Shown one piece after another: positions 1-11,295 of a stretch of DNA of 64,000 nt. The notes under the pieces are model-generated. The model ran no database searches, was not told where the DNA came from, and saw only the letters and a program-made list of their open reading frames with translations. The stretch spans positions 806,001-870,000 of the forward strand of contig JAHEWK010000014.1 in NCBI GenBank assembly GCA_020740775.1. Direction: 5' to 3'. Source of the DNA: Ilyonectria destructans (lineage: Eukaryota; Ascomycota; Sordariomycetes; Hypocreales; Nectriaceae). The position numbers and the translations under genes were made by a program. Numbering within the stretch: position 1 is the stretch's first letter; every line of letters begins with the position of its first letter.

Positions 1-480
1 GTTGGCTTGCTGGAAAGCGTGTTGGGCCATCAAAGCCTGTCTTGCGTGTTGCTGTTGGAGCAGCTGCTGTTGTTGCCGCATTGCGGCCATCGCCTGTGGG
101 CTGTTGACTGGAGAGAAGATGCAGTTAGCACGCGGTATTGTGAAACGAGGCCCGTGGGCGCGACGGAACTTACATTGCTGCTGCAATTGTTGCTGCTGCT
201 GCTGGAACATTTGCTGCTGAGCGGGATTCAAGTGCTGCAAAGCATGAGCATTTGGGTTCGCACCCGGCGGCATGCCGCCCATGAGGGCAGGGTTTACTTG
301 TCCTCCAGGAGCGGACACTGCCATGGGGCCGCCGAACTGATGCGGCATACCGCCAGCAGGAGCGCCTTGCTGGCCCTGGTTATGAGGCATGCCGGGGGCC
401 ATGGGATGCCCGGTGACGCCTGGGTGTCCCATGCCGGCGGGATGCCCTGAGAAGTTTGGACCCATACTGGTTGCCATCAT
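1..480 (-). CDS. N-terminal part of a Gln/Met/Pro-rich regulator (PtaB/LIM-binding-like?), partial
   Basis: The start codon is at 480 (a second ATG follows directly at 477). Exon 1 is 480-174 and the intron 173-108 (GTAAGT donor, GCTAAC branch, CAG acceptor). Exon 2 continues in phase to base 1 and off the window. The protein opens with a His/Pro/Gly/Met-rich segment (HPAGMGHPGVTGHPMAPGMP), then a conserved-looking stretch (PPGANPNAHALQHLNPAQQQ), then poly-Gln and an AMAAMRQQQQLLQQQHARQA segment. The composition resembles the N-terminus of fungal transcription co-regulators. I recall a similar HPMAPG / NAHAL..LNP pattern in PtaB-type LIM-binding proteins, but no domain is inside the window, so this assignment is a guess. 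Coding nature is well supported by phase closure and codon use; function is not. Confidence 0.6.
   Translation of the reverse strand, partial: MMATSMGPNFSGHPAGMGHPGVTGHPMAPGMPHNQGQQGAPAGGMPHQFGGPMAVSAPGGQVNPALMGGMPPGANPNAHALQHLNPAQQQMFQQQQQQLQQQCKFRRAHGPRFTIPRANCIFSPVNSPQAMAAMRQQQQLLQQQHARQALMAQHAFQQAN
108..173 (-). other. Intron in the left-edge Gln-rich gene
   Basis: Read on the minus strand: a GTAAGT donor at 173, GCTAAC branch point at 124-129 and CTCCAG acceptor ending at 108. Removing it joins CAA-T with TC-AAC and keeps the frame open. Retention runs into non-coding-looking sequence. Confidence 0.85.
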
Positions 481-3400
481 GTCTAGATTTCGTGGCCGAC
501 TATCCACCAAGTGGATATCGACGAGCGCGTTTGAACACTATCGCAGGCGCATGCGTCAGACAATGGCGATGACCCGAGGATGGGGCAGGCGCAGATCCCG
601 ACCGGTGGTTGGGTGTAATTGTGGTCGTGATCGAGGTGGTCTATCCTTTTCGCGTGTCGCGACGAGACAGGATGGGGTCGGGGCGGCCCAATGCGATAAC
701 GGTCGGATCAGGCGAGTAGAGGTCGCGGAGAGTAGGAAAGAAACGCGGAGAATCGAGTAGATCTATCACGAGGACAGGCGATTACACGGACGAGTGACGG
801 CGAGGCATCGGCGAGGGGGAGGCGAGTCGGGTGAATGGTGTGGTTCGCGATGGGCACAAAGAAGGCCGAGGGCGAGAGAGCGCTGGGCGAATGAGGTGAC
901 GATGGGGCGAGTGGCCCGTCACGAGGTCCGCCAGGAGGAAGCCAGCCAGCACGGCAGAGCGAGGGCGGCGGCGAGCGAGCGAAGACGACGGCCTCGAGCA
1001 ATGCGGATTGTGGATTGCGGATTGATTGCTGATGGTGGTGGTGGAAAGGCGGATTGTCGGAAAGGCGCCAGGAGACGACGGCAGAGGCGTGGGTGCGGGA
1101 GTGGGCGACGGGGCGTAGGCGTACTCTCGCTCGGTGGGCGTGGGTGCGATGTCACCGGAGGATGATCCGCTGGCTGACAGGATAGGACCAACAGGATTGG
1201 ACTGTGCTGCTGGGGGTTGCTGGGGGCCGCTGTGGGAAATTTCCCGCGCGCTTGCCGGGCTTTTTGTACTGCACAGCGATGCGACAGCGACAGCGACAGG
1301 GACGGGACGGCCCAGGCAGTGAGCAGGCGGTAGTAGGCGGTAGGCGACCCAACAGCAGAGAAAGCAAAAGGCGCCCGGAGGGGAGACTCAAGAGGTGGTG
1401 GGGAGGCCCAAGAGTCGGTTGGGTTCGGTTTAGTTGGTTGGTAGGTAGGTAGGGGAGGGAACGTGGAAGATGGGAAAGGGGACAAAGAACTGAGGAGGGC
1501 AGCGAGATAGATACACGCGGGAGACAGACGCCGATGGCCGGTGCTTCTGCTTCGGGAGGCGCTGGGAGACTCCCCCGATGGGAGCAGAGAAAGGGAGGAC
1601 GAGTACGGAGTAGGGACAGTAGGTACAGTCGGTAGTGGCCAGCCCTGCGCTCGCGCTGTGAAGGCCGGACGAGACCGAACTGACTGACAAGGAGACTACG
1701 GGAGACAACCTGGGCAGACAATCTGAGCAATCTGAGGGACCCGAGTCGGGGGGATCGCTCTCGCTCGCACTTACTCGCTCTTGCTTGCGTCCGTCGTGGG
1801 TCGTGGGCCTCAGGCGTGAGTGGGCGGAGTCATGGATAGAAGGCGGACGAGTTGAGTGGTCGAGTCGACTCGAGAGTGGACAAGTGGGTGAGGTGAGTGG
1901 GTGGACGGCCCTCAAAGCCAGAGCCTAACCAGCAGGACGTGGCTCTCAACTCTGATACAGGGCGGACCGCGGACCCGCTTAAAGTGGATTGCATGCACCT
2001 ATCCGTAGTTAATCTGACTTCTGGAATCCCCGGGAGCTTAAATAAGCGCAACAGACTTTGATTGACTAAGCGTTCCCATGTGTCGCTTTATTTTGTCACC
2101 CTAAATCCGGTGGCTGGGAACCCTGTTTTCCATATCTCTAAACCGGGGCGCCTACATCCTGTCCAATCTCATTCTGCCCCGGCACGCGATGATTCCCAAC
2201 CCGGGGCCGCGGCGTGGGCGCTTTCTAATTATCCCCCAAACCGATCAAATTCAATCCCAAAGTCCGCCCGCCTCCCCCCCAATGCCCCAATCGGGGGGGG
2301 CGCAATCGACTTTGCGTGGCATGTCAGTGCCTCGTTGATTGAAACGCACAAAGTAGAAACAAACAGACACAGCCATACACACACAAGCAGACACGTGATT
2401 GGAAAGTGTAAAAATGCAAACAAAAACTCGTAGAACCATCATGATCCGCCCCCTGGCGCCACGCCCCTTCCAAATGCCGATTTCCCGCACAGGCAAACCC
2501 GCATCCAGCACCATGGCTCGATGGGTACTCCTCCCTGGCTACTGGGCCGGGTTCCTAGACATTTGCCATGCATCTATCGCGGCAGAACGCTAGTCTGCTG
2601 GCGTCCGCCGCTAGTGCCGTAACCGTGGGCCGACAAGCACGTGATATCGGCACAGTGTTTGGTGTGGCAGAAAATTTTTGCTGGCACTGTCTTCCAATAT
2701 CAAGCTTCGCCGTGAGCCGCAAACTTCTTTCTTTCCTCAGTATTCCCTTCAACACTCAACAGCTCTGCCACCGGGAGCTTGACGAACACGCTCGAGATTT
2801 CCGACGACTTCGCAAACGCCGCTCTGTGTTTTGGAGCAGTTGCAGTTGAAAGCGTCTCGCAGCGATGGTCTGAGAGCGAACGCGCTGGTTTGACGTGTTT
2901 AGATGCAATTTTTTCTTCTGGTCGAAAGGCACTCCCAAGCCGCCACGCATCTTTGATGGTAAGATTCCAATTCCTCGCTCCTGCATCGCACCCACCCCTC
3001 TTGAATGATGACACTTTAACAAAAGTCTTCTTTTCCCAACTGAATCGCCTATGAAGAAATTCAGCCTGTTCGGGCCCTAGGCCTGTTACTTGCCAGTATC
3101 TTGTCTGACTACACATCACACCTCACATTTTTTGCAATCTTTGGTGTCTGCAGCGTTGCTAACAACTGTTGCCTATAGATCTCGGCTTTTGCTACACCTC
3201 GTCACTAACGCCAACGCAGCTCACCCAGAGCATGTGAAGTATCTAATTTGTGAGTACATCTTTTTCTTTCATCTCCACAAAACCACCCTGTGAAATGATG
3301 AAATTTTCCACCACATTCGCAGTTTCCACTTGAGTCCCATTGAGCCTTTTTTGGGACAGATGAGGGTTATGCACTTCCTTGGATGTCTTATCACATACCT

Positions 3401-3804
3401 ATGATCCGTTTTGTTGTCAAAAATCCATCTTCGAATACGAAGCTAACAGGAGGAAAAGTTTTGCAGCAAAATCATCCGCACCACGCGTGGCATAATTATG
3501 TACCTGAAAATAAATGAACCATTTTGTCATCAAATCTTAAAGTGCTCAACCGTGAAAACTCTTCGCTTGTAATGTGTGACATGTATGTTCCTGTCAAGAT
3601 GAGGATGAAGCTTTGATAGTCAAGACATAACCAGATGCAGTCTTGACAGAGGTCATTGCAAATTGCGCTAGATGTAAAAGTTTCGTCATTTCATCTGTCT
3701 ACCTTTCCCAAGGCAATATCCGTCAAACCCATTTCTCATACAATAGCCATAGGCTCCCAAATCCTTACAGAGCCGTGCTAAATATCTGTTCATGATGACT
3801 TCAC
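481..3804. other. Long intergenic region: pyrimidine-rich leader/promoter of the left-edge gene plus unassigned sequence
   Basis: From 481 to about 1,900 the minus strand is strongly C/T-rich (for example around 1,380-1,500), as in long leaders of fungal regulatory genes transcribed leftward. From 2,060 to 2,700 there are GC boxes and C-runs but no recognisable gene. Between 2,950 and 3,330 on the plus strand there are splice-like signals: donor at 2,959, acceptors at 3,153, 3,178 and 3,219, donor at 3,250, acceptor at 3,322. No protein could be assembled around them. From 3,330 to 3,804 is probably the 3' UTR of hbrB. The open frames here are not convincing as genes. Confidence 0.55.
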
Positions 3805-6402
3805 TCAAGCAACGCGAAGCTCATCTCTTAGATCCTCCCTCCTCACCCTCCCGCCAACAATGCCTCTCCGATTCCGTCCCGTCCTGCCGCGACCCAGCCA
3901 GTTGAGCTTGAGCATCTTGCACAGCTCGACCATCTTGGCACTGCCCTCGTCGTTGGGGTCGCCAGCCGCGACGCCACCCAGACTCGACAGCACACTCATG
4001 CACTGTAGCATGCGGCCGACCATGTCGGTAACGTGCTTGGAGTCGTCGACGTTCTGCTCGCGCTCACGCACGCTGCCTAGCCCAGGAGGCGGTGGCATGC
4101 TGCCTGAGGGTGTGAAGGGGCGCAATACGCCATCGCTTCCGTGGCTGCCAAAGCTGACGTTGCTGATGGCGCGGCTGCGGCCTCCCGCTGAACCTTCGCC
4201 CAGTAGCGTCGTGCTGTTCGAGTTGTACGACGCGTTGGATGGATCCAGCGACATGGCAGTGCCGGGGCGGGCCATCGAGGTGAAGGACTCTGAGGGGGAG
4301 GTGGACAAGATAGCTTCCTGGGGAGGAGATGATAGTGCGGTATTGGCTAGGGCGGAGGGTAGGATCTCCAAAGATAGGCGGGAGAAGATGGTCTTGAGGG
4401 TCTCGTAGCGCGGGAGAATAACGATATCTCTGTACGCGATGAGGACCAACCTCCTGACATCAAGCACCGTCGCTGCTGGAGTCACCCGCGCCGGCTTGTT
4501 CGACGACGAGGACGATATGACGCCGCCCCAAAAGTCCCGGGCCTGCTCTCCGGTCATGATTGTACCACAGCCCGAAACTTCGAGGTCGAGCGGCAGGAAA
4601 ACGGCCTGCAAATACGGTAAGATGGACGTAAAGGTGAATATCCAGAGCTCAACCAGCGTTGGGATGAAGCGATCCTCTGGCGTCTTCCGCAGCGTGCGGT
4701 CTAAGGAAGAGAAGCCTGTCGACAATAGATCCCTGAGGTCCTCGAGCATCGCATTTGGTGACCGCCGGTGCATGCACCATTTGATGTGCATCTGAACCAC
4801 CTTGTTGAAATCTTCGATTGTGGGTCGAAGATCCTCGCCTTCAAAGATGACCAGCAGCTTGGCCTTGAGGACCGGCCAGGCGTCGTCCAGCGACATGTTC
4901 TGAAGGCCAAGTTTCCCAGGGTCGACGGGTTCGTACATGGTTGACTGCTGGGATAACGACGGTAAACTGCTCGGACCGGGCCATTCGCTCTGTAGACTGA
5001 AGCTTCCCTCGCTCTCAAGGCGAGCCTCGGAGCGCTCAGCAAGTTTCTTGTCCTTCTTTGTCTTGGCAAAGCTGGTCGAGTTTGGTCCGGGGCTCGGGGG
5101 AATGTTGAAGTTGTAGAGGGGATTTGGCGCATTCGGGTCGGTTGGCCTCGAATTGCTGGCGGCCGATGAGAGCGGGAGATGATACTCATCCTTGAGCTTG
5201 TTCTTCTGCCGTGATAGGAAGTGATGTTTCTTTTCCTTTTCTTTTCCCTTCTCCTTCTCGTCCGTCTGTGAATCGATAGGCCGAATCGTAGCCGACGATG
5301 AGTTGTTCATGCTGTATATGGACTGGTTGTTCGGCTCGACTAGACTGGTGGTGCTGAAGTTGCCGCGCTGCAGCGCAGACAGAGCCGATCCGATCTTGCC
5401 CGGGCTAGGCAACGGCTTCTCTTTGGTCTCGCCCTTGGTGCTAATCTTGCCAGGGCGAGAGAAGAGCTTGACCTTGGGCTTGGTCGCCCCAGGCTTTTCT
5501 GACGCCGGTGGTGGCGGTGGAGGTTGTTGGGAATAAGGCTGCGGCGATACGGAATGCGGGCCTCGAGGAGAGTTGTGTCCGGACCGTGGGAACACCACGT
5601 TGGCTGCCGCAGTCGCGGCGGAGGAGTGAGAACCGCCATATCGATCAGAGTGTCCGCCGTGGTTTCCAAACCCGGTATCCCGCGGAGCGCTCGCCTCCGT
5701 CAGGCTCAGCATGGGCGGACCCGAGGGTCCCTTGCTCGCGCTGCCGCGCCGAATGCCCTCATTGGCATCGCCAGGAAACGGCACCGTCTGAGAGCGTTGC
5801 CGGCTGTGCATGTTGTTCTGGTGGGACATGACGGCGGCCTGCGCGGCCATCTGGCTCGCAGCCATGGCCGCTGCCGCTGAGTTCGAAGCCGCCGCCGCCG
5901 CAGCAGCAGCCGCGGCGGAAGATGTGGAGGGCGGTCCGGCGTGGTGGTTCATGCCGACGTGCGACGAAAGGTTCGAGGTACTTGTGGACGGCAGCGTGGG
6001 CTCAAACATGCCCTGCGTGGCCGAGTGCTTGCGCGAGTGCCCCTTGAGCAGTGGTCCCCCGGGGGAGCCCTGGGTGATGACGCGCGAGCCGGCGGGTCGC
6101 GAGAAGTGCTGGTGTTGCTGCAGGCTGGAGGTGCTCGAGTTGGCGTGCGAGGCGAACTGGGCGTAGATGGGCGTCGCCGGCGACGCGGCCTGCGGCTGCT
6201 GCGAGGGGCGGGATCTGGGGATGGTGATGGATGGTCTTGGAGGAGGGTTGCTGTTCTTGTTATTATCTTCGCTGCCCGAGGATTCGACGCGGCGCAAGGG
6301 AGGTCGTGACGATGTAGACGGCTGAGACGGCTGCGACGGGTTGCCGGAGAGCGGGTTGAAGCTGCCGGGGCCCCGGGGCTGCTGGGGTCGTGTCGGTTGC
6401 AT
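3805..6402 (-). CDS. hbrB: HbrB-like TORC2 subunit (Bit61/PRR5-Protor family)
   Basis: Single exon, 865 residues. The family is a non-catalytic component of TOR complex 2, which acts at the plasma membrane on polarity and actin through AGC kinases. The first ~500 residues are low complexity: Ser/Pro/Gln-rich, with a poly-Ala tract near residues 160-190 and basic patches. The recognisable HbrB domain follows: GKLGLQNMSLDDAWPVLKAK, then the IEDFNKVVQMHIKWCM and IPTLVELWIFTFTSILPYLQ helices, a Ser-rich insert, a conserved YRDIVILPRYETLKTIFSRL segment, and a C-terminal helix with MVGRMLQCMSVLSSL. The start at 6,402 is the first ATG of the frame and gives a typical disordered N-terminus. The gene is divergent to GON7, with 475 bp between starts. 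Family confidence is high; no interaction partner is visible locally. Confidence 0.9.
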   Translation of the reverse strand: MQPTRPQQPRGPGSFNPLSGNPSQPSQPSTSSRPPLRRVESSGSEDNNKNSNPPPRPSITIPRSRPSQQPQAASPATPIYAQFASHANSSTSSLQQHQHFSRPAGSRVITQGSPGGPLLKGHSRKHSATQGMFEPTLPSTSTSNLSSHVGMNHHAGPPSTSSAAAAAAAAAASNSAAAAMAASQMAAQAAVMSHQNNMHSRQRSQTVPFPGDANEGIRRGSASKGPSGPPMLSLTEASAPRDTGFGNHGGHSDRYGGSHSSAATAAANVVFPRSGHNSPRGPHSVSPQPYSQQPPPPPPASEKPGATKPKVKLFSRPGKISTKGETKEKPLPSPGKIGSALSALQRGNFSTTSLVEPNNQSIYSMNNSSSATIRPIDSQTDEKEKGKEKEKKHHFLSRQKNKLKDEYHLPLSSAASNSRPTDPNAPNPLYNFNIPPSPGPNSTSFAKTKKDKKLAERSEARLESEGSFSLQSEWPGPSSLPSLSQQSTMYEPVDPGKLGLQNMSLDDAWPVLKAKLLVIFEGEDLRPTIEDFNKVVQMHIKWCMHRRSPNAMLEDLRDLLSTGFSSLDRTLRKTPEDRFIPTLVELWIFTFTSILPYLQAVFLPLDLEVSGCGTIMTGEQARDFWGGVISSSSSNKPARVTPAATVLDVRRLVLIAYRDIVILPRYETLKTIFSRLSLEILPSALANTALSSPPQEAILSTSPSESFTSMARPGTAMSLDPSNASYNSNSTTLLGEGSAGGRSRAISNVSFGSHGSDGVLRPFTPSGSMPPPPGLGSVREREQNVDDSKHVTDMVGRMLQCMSVLSSLGGVAAGDPNDEGSAKMVELCKMLKLNWLGRGRTGRNRRGIVGGRVRREDLRDELRVA

Positions 6403-6877
6403 AGTCGTTGATGCGCGAGTCGGCGTAGTTACATGTTGATCATAATTCTAGCGCGGGCCGTCGCTCGAGGGGTCTAAGGGACCCGGGGCGATTGGAGGTT
6501 CGCGACGGCGCGTCGAGAGCGGCTCAGATTGGTGTGACGCTGGGTAATGCAACGGTCGGTCGTGCTTGTGGTTTTAGATACGTGTCGAGAAGATTGTCGC
6601 GGTGGCCGCAGGGAGAAGGTTGAATGCTGCTCAGATACGAGTTCAGATGCGGCATGGATGTATGTAAGCTTGGCTGCTAAGCCCATGTCCTTGCATCCAC
6701 ACATAAATGACATGTGGCGCTCAACCCCGCGCCAAGTCCAACAAAACACCACCCACTGCCCGCTTACAAAAACTCCCATTTCAACCACGATTAAAGAACG
6801 ACGACAATTTGATATCACCAACCATCACCAACCAATTCGCCAAAACCAACCCTCAAGACCCTTGAAGCTCGTCCAAA
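6403..6877. promoter_or_regulatory. Divergent promoter region hbrB / GON7
   Basis: This 475-bp gap between the ATGs of the two divergent genes must hold both promoters and leaders. The sequence just before GON7 (about 6,720-6,877) is C/A-rich with repeated ACCAACC/CAACC elements and no ATG in frame, a typical fungal leader. No specific regulator site could be assigned. Confidence 0.6.
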
Positions 6878-7165
6878 ATGGCCTCCAACTCTCTCACCGC
6901 AGCCTACGCCTCGCCCACCAGCGACCCCTTCACAATCAGCACCTCCCTCCCCGCCCTGCAATCACCCCCCACGGTCGCCGACAAGACATCCTACCTCGCC
7001 GCGCTCCGCACCGCCGTCACCGACGCCCAGGCCCAGATCAACAAGGAGCTCACTTCCCGTATGGAAGAGGATAAGGCCCGCGACGCAGCTTCCAAGAATG
7101 GCCTCGTCGACGATGCTAAGGAGGAGGAGAACTACGGCGAGGAGGTCCAGGAGGATGAGGACTGA
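6878..7165 (+). CDS. GON7: Gon7-like subunit of the EKC/KEOPS complex
   Basis: Single exon, 95 residues, start context AAAATGG. The KEOPS complex makes the t6A modification of ANN-decoding tRNAs, and Gon7 is its small, largely disordered accessory subunit. The pattern matches the fungal family: TAAYASPTSDPF near the N-terminus, a central helix (TAVTDAQAQINKELTSRMEE), DKARDA, and the acidic tail AKEEENYGEEVQEDED. The length is that of the family. It is convergent with VPS39: only 230 bp separate its stop from the VPS39 stop, so the two 3' UTRs probably overlap. The gene is small and easily missed, but codon use and family pattern agree. Confidence 0.85.
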   Translation: MASNSLTAAYASPTSDPFTISTSLPALQSPPTVADKTSYLAALRTAVTDAQAQINKELTSRMEEDKARDAASKNGLVDDAKEEENYGEEVQEDED

Positions 7166-7395
7166 GTTTCGCCGCAACTCGAATCACAAGCCGCTTCTCT
7201 CGCCATGAATCTCAACAGTAACCTAGATGCGGGTTTATTTGGGTATTGCTAAATCATGCTGGCTGCCTGCCACCGGATCCAACCCATGCAAATGCTCCTC
7301 AAAAACCCCTTCAACTCAATGTATGCACAAGCAACAACTCACCACGATGGTGCTCCCATACACGACAAGACAAGCAGAAAGAAAGAAATGGATAT

Positions 7396-10300
7396 CTAGA
7401 ACCCTCTGCCCCAGCTCGGCGCCCGCGACGAATCCACCTTGTTCCCCGTCACTCGGTTCAGACAGCCATAGTGCACCACTGTGTTGTCCGCCAGGACCGC
7501 CACCACGCTCCCACCGATGCGCATGCCGCCGCCCAGTTTCTTGTGGCACACGACGCAGTGCCGCTCCTCCGTGATGGCCACGTGCCGGTTGCGTCCACCC
7601 TGGCCGTTTGGCGCATCGTCGCCTAGGTGTAGTCGCGCCGCGATGGAGATTCCCTCCGACTTGCGCAACCCTGCGGCGATACGGGAGTCGTTGACAAGAG
7701 TGTTGGCCGACCTTATTCGACCACGGAAGTACGACTCCAGTGAGCTAACGGGAAGCTCATCGGGGATTAGACCTAATGTCGATGTTGCAGGTAGACGAGA
7801 CCCGTGCTTAGAAAGCAGATCAAGAGCGGGCTCCAAGTTGGGCTTGTTCGGCGGAGTTGGCTGGAGGTAGAGCGAAAGAAGGGTGTGATAAATAGACGGC
7901 GTGGTGTTTTCTGGGTCGTCTGAAGCGCCGTTTGCCTGAGATGGCGGAGGACTATCCATGTGAACATGATTGCAGTAGCTGTTACTTATTAGCAAGAATC
8001 ATCTCCACTGGTGGACTGGCTACATACTCCTCAGCCTTGACGTAATCTTTCATCTTGAAGACGTAAATCTCTAATGCCTGTTTATGTTGGCCCATGCTAC
8101 TGAGCACCACGGCCTGCGCCTCGTAGAACGCCGGGTCTATATCAATGTTAGCAGCAAACCAGCAAGACTGGGCCAGAACATCCTACCATCTCTTGGAATC
8201 AGTGCAAATGCTTTGGTCAAACTGTAGACATGCCGTGACTCCCTCAAGAATGCTACAAACCGCTCCATCAACGAGTTCCATTCCTTGTCCCTCTCTCCTC
8301 CCTTGAGATTTTTGACATAAAGTTCGACAAGGCGGTTTTGTAGGTCCGGCGTCATGTCCTCTAGCTCGTTGATGATGTGCTCTAAGTACTTGCACTCGAG
8401 TTTTGCATCGACCTCGTGGAGGAAGGCCACGACCTGTTCTCGCGGCAGCGTCTCCGCGTTCTCGGTATCACCGATGAAAATCTCCAACGCTTGGTCTGGG
8501 TTGGCCTTGAGAGTCCACTCCGCATGCTCCAGAATAAGGTTGATTTCCGAGGGAGGAAGGCTCTTGAGGTACTGGATCGTGCGGCCTGGTCCATGAAGGG
8601 TTGGGGCAGCATCATCTGGGGATTCCGCTGAACCAAATCTTCGTAGCAGTTCCAGGGCCTCCTTGTGTAGCTTTTTGCCGTAGAAGAAGTCAACTAGCTC
8701 CGTGTACCTGTTATGCTCTAGAAGCTTCTCGTTGACCACCTCAGGGTCGCAAAAGTTGGGGATGCGGAATAGTGAACTCGCCAAGGTCGGTCGCGAGTAC
8801 ATGTAAGAGCGGAACAGCGTCGTATCGACTAGGCGGAAGGTATTTCGCAGGTTCTCCTCAAGCTGCTTTTCTGATTCATCGAGACTCGTCCTTAGGAAGT
8901 TCTCCACTTCTTCCTCAGGTGTACCGCTTCGGTCGGCCTTGGGCTTTAGGTTTCCCGTGACGGGATCGAGGACTCTCTGTAGACGAGCTCGAGTTCCAGC
9001 TAGATAGCTGTTCAACTCCAAGACTGCATTCATCAAGTCCTTTCCATCAAGTCGCCTGTCTTCCTTTGGCGGCGTCTCCTTGACACTCGCCCCGTCCTCG
9101 GCATCAGTACTGTCCTTTCTTGAAGAAGAAATAGATGTAGCATCAACTTGGGGCTTCCTGCCGCCTCCCATCAACAACTTGGCAAAACCACCTACGTTTG
9201 GTGATGATGTAGGGTCAGCAGGTCGTTCAGGGGTGTCAGAGCTATTTCGTTGTGACCCGTTCGATTTCTTTGGTGTCTCAGGTGCCTCATCCTCTGGCTC
9301 TTCTTCACGACCGGTCCAAGCAGAAAGCTCTCCTGCAACTTGCGGAGGAAATAGCTTCAGCACGCGCTCAGGTGGGGCATGTACGTCGTCCTCGTTAAAG
9401 AGATCCATTGCCTGGCGGTACCTCTTCCTCTTGAACAGCGTCTCTGCCTTAAGCATCTTGACCTCCCGAAGGGTCTCCGTCTTATCATTTAGCAAGGCAT
9501 CTTCTAACATGCCCATGATACTGATGGCTTCGTCGAATTTGCCACCATCAACAAGCTCTTGGATTTGTGAGTCGTAGTCCGTCGCACCCATTTTCCAGAC
9601 ACATCGATCGCTCGAGATGTGGAATCCCTTACCCGCATGGGCCAAGCTGACCGTCGGTGGTGGGAAATGCAGCTGGGCAGCGCCCGGTAATAATATGTTC
9701 TGGAGCAGCGACAAGGTGTTTGGATTCCGTACCTCCAAGGAGCCTTTGGAGGGAGGTTGTAAAGCCAGGATGTACGGATACGAGTATCCAATGGAATCGG
9801 GAGCCGACTGCCACGGAATTTGTCTCTTTTCGAGGGGTTTTCCATTGTCGTCGATGAACAGCGTGTTGATATCCTTGGCCAGCAGCAGCTCTCCGTCCGC
9901 CAACTTCGCCACCAGTGGCTTGGGCATATATCCTCCCAAGCCCATGTATCCCATGCCAGCACTGCTCATAGCACCGAAGCGGCTCGTCTGACCAGCTGCC
10001 GGCCCGGCTCCAGGACTTACAATCTCTTCGATCTCGCGGGTGACGACATTGACCATAACGTAGCCGCCATTCATGCCACACACCAACCTGGTGGCGCTCG
10101 CCCAAGTCACTGACCTTATGGACTCGGACAGCAGGACCTCGCCGACATCCTCCGATAACTCGCTCTCGTGCCACGCCCACAGCAGTAAGCGTCGTTTGAC
10201 CGCAACGGCCAGCCGGCTGATAATCTCTGGGATGCCGGTGTCGGCATCCTTAACGATGTTGGATGTTACGGCGAAGCACGACGCGTTCTTGGTTCGGGAC

Positions 10301-10762
10301 AGGGTCTCGATGAGCTCGTAGGTCTGCAGATCGTGCAGGGAGATGTGGTAGTTGGATAGCGACACGATCGTGTTAGCTTCTTTTATGATGGCGAGCTGCT
10401 CGATGGCGCGCGTAGAGAACCGGTCGACCTCACGCAGAAGGTCCGTCGGCCTCAGGGAAGATGTCGTCGAGGGAGTATCTCCGTTGATCGGGGGCGTCGT
10501 AGGGGCGGCATCGGGGTCGGGGGCCGGCGCGTGGCCGTTGCCGTTGGGCGGCTGGGGGGGAAGGTCGTTGAGGCGGTAGACCCTGAGGGCGCCACTGTTG
10601 AGGCCGACAAGAACACGATCACCTGTAGTTCCTAGTCAATCAAAGCCCTCACCAAGAAGAAGACAAGAACGCGCGCATACCGTAAGCCAAAATGGTCTCG
10701 ATCTTGGACTTGTCCCGCTGCCGCAGCTCGATGATGGGGCGGGCTGTGAAGGCGGAGAGCAT
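7396..10762 (-). CDS. VPS39: Vps39/Vam6, HOPS tethering subunit
   Basis: Four exons: 10762-10681, 10622-8187, 8136-8028 and 7978-7396, total 1,069 residues. All junctions close in phase (donors GTATGC, GTAGGA, GTATGT). Vps39 is the HOPS subunit that binds Ypt7/Rab7 on vacuoles and late endosomes during fusion. Exon 1 encodes MLSAFTARPIIELRQRDKSK, the usual opening of the CNH/beta-propeller half. The propeller runs to about residue 360. An alpha-solenoid of clathrin-type repeats follows, with an acidic, Ser-rich insert around residues 420-510. The C-terminus carries the Vps39 domain-2 zinc-binding motif (CVVCHKKLGGG ... HYGCLNR, i.e. CxxC plus HxxC). Exon 3 uses the donor at 8,027; the alternative GTAGCC at 8,023 breaks the frame. 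The gene is intact. Confidence 0.93.
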
Positions 10763-11295
10763 GGCGCCGGCCAGCTCCAAGCTAATGGGGTTATCTGGAA
10801 GCGCGGCGCATCAGAAGGGTCCCGAGGGACCGAGAACAAGCGGGAGCCCTCTGAAGCAGACGACGGAGTGCAAAGGAGGCGATTCAGTGTCGTCGCCGGT
10901 TCGTTTCGCGGTTGCCTGCGCTCTTGTGATGCAATTGGAGTCGTCGGGTAGTGACAGGTGCCGGAGGGCGGGAACGTCGACGTCAGTCGCCGGATGGCCA
11001 GAGCTTCCTGCATATGCACAGTGCAACAGTGCGAACCCGCACCTTTACATTCAATGCCAGAATTTACTATCAGAACACATCCAATGTCTACCTGAGCGAT
11101 ATTGGTAGGTGCCAGTCTATCCCACGCCTCGTCTATGAATGAATTATAAGCCATCCCCGAGCCGATATTGAGCCATTCCAAATTCTAAAGGAAATAGATA
11201 AAATAACACCAGAGCCCAGAAGAAGCACAACCCGAGACACACCCTGCTTCCGGTTACGCATTCTACTCGTCAGGCAATCAACCATCCTTCGTCAA
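10763..11295. other. VPS39 promoter / phosphate-transporter 3' region
   Basis: This 533-bp gap separates two genes transcribed in the same (minus) direction. It must contain the 3' UTR of the phosphate transporter and the promoter and leader of VPS39. Open frames on both strands here have no family resemblance and are not called. Confidence 0.6.

Noticed and set aside
8023..8027. Alternative donor GTAGCC at 8,023 in VPS39
   Set aside because: It breaks the frame; GTATGT at 8,027 gives the continuous KAEDYCNHVH reading.
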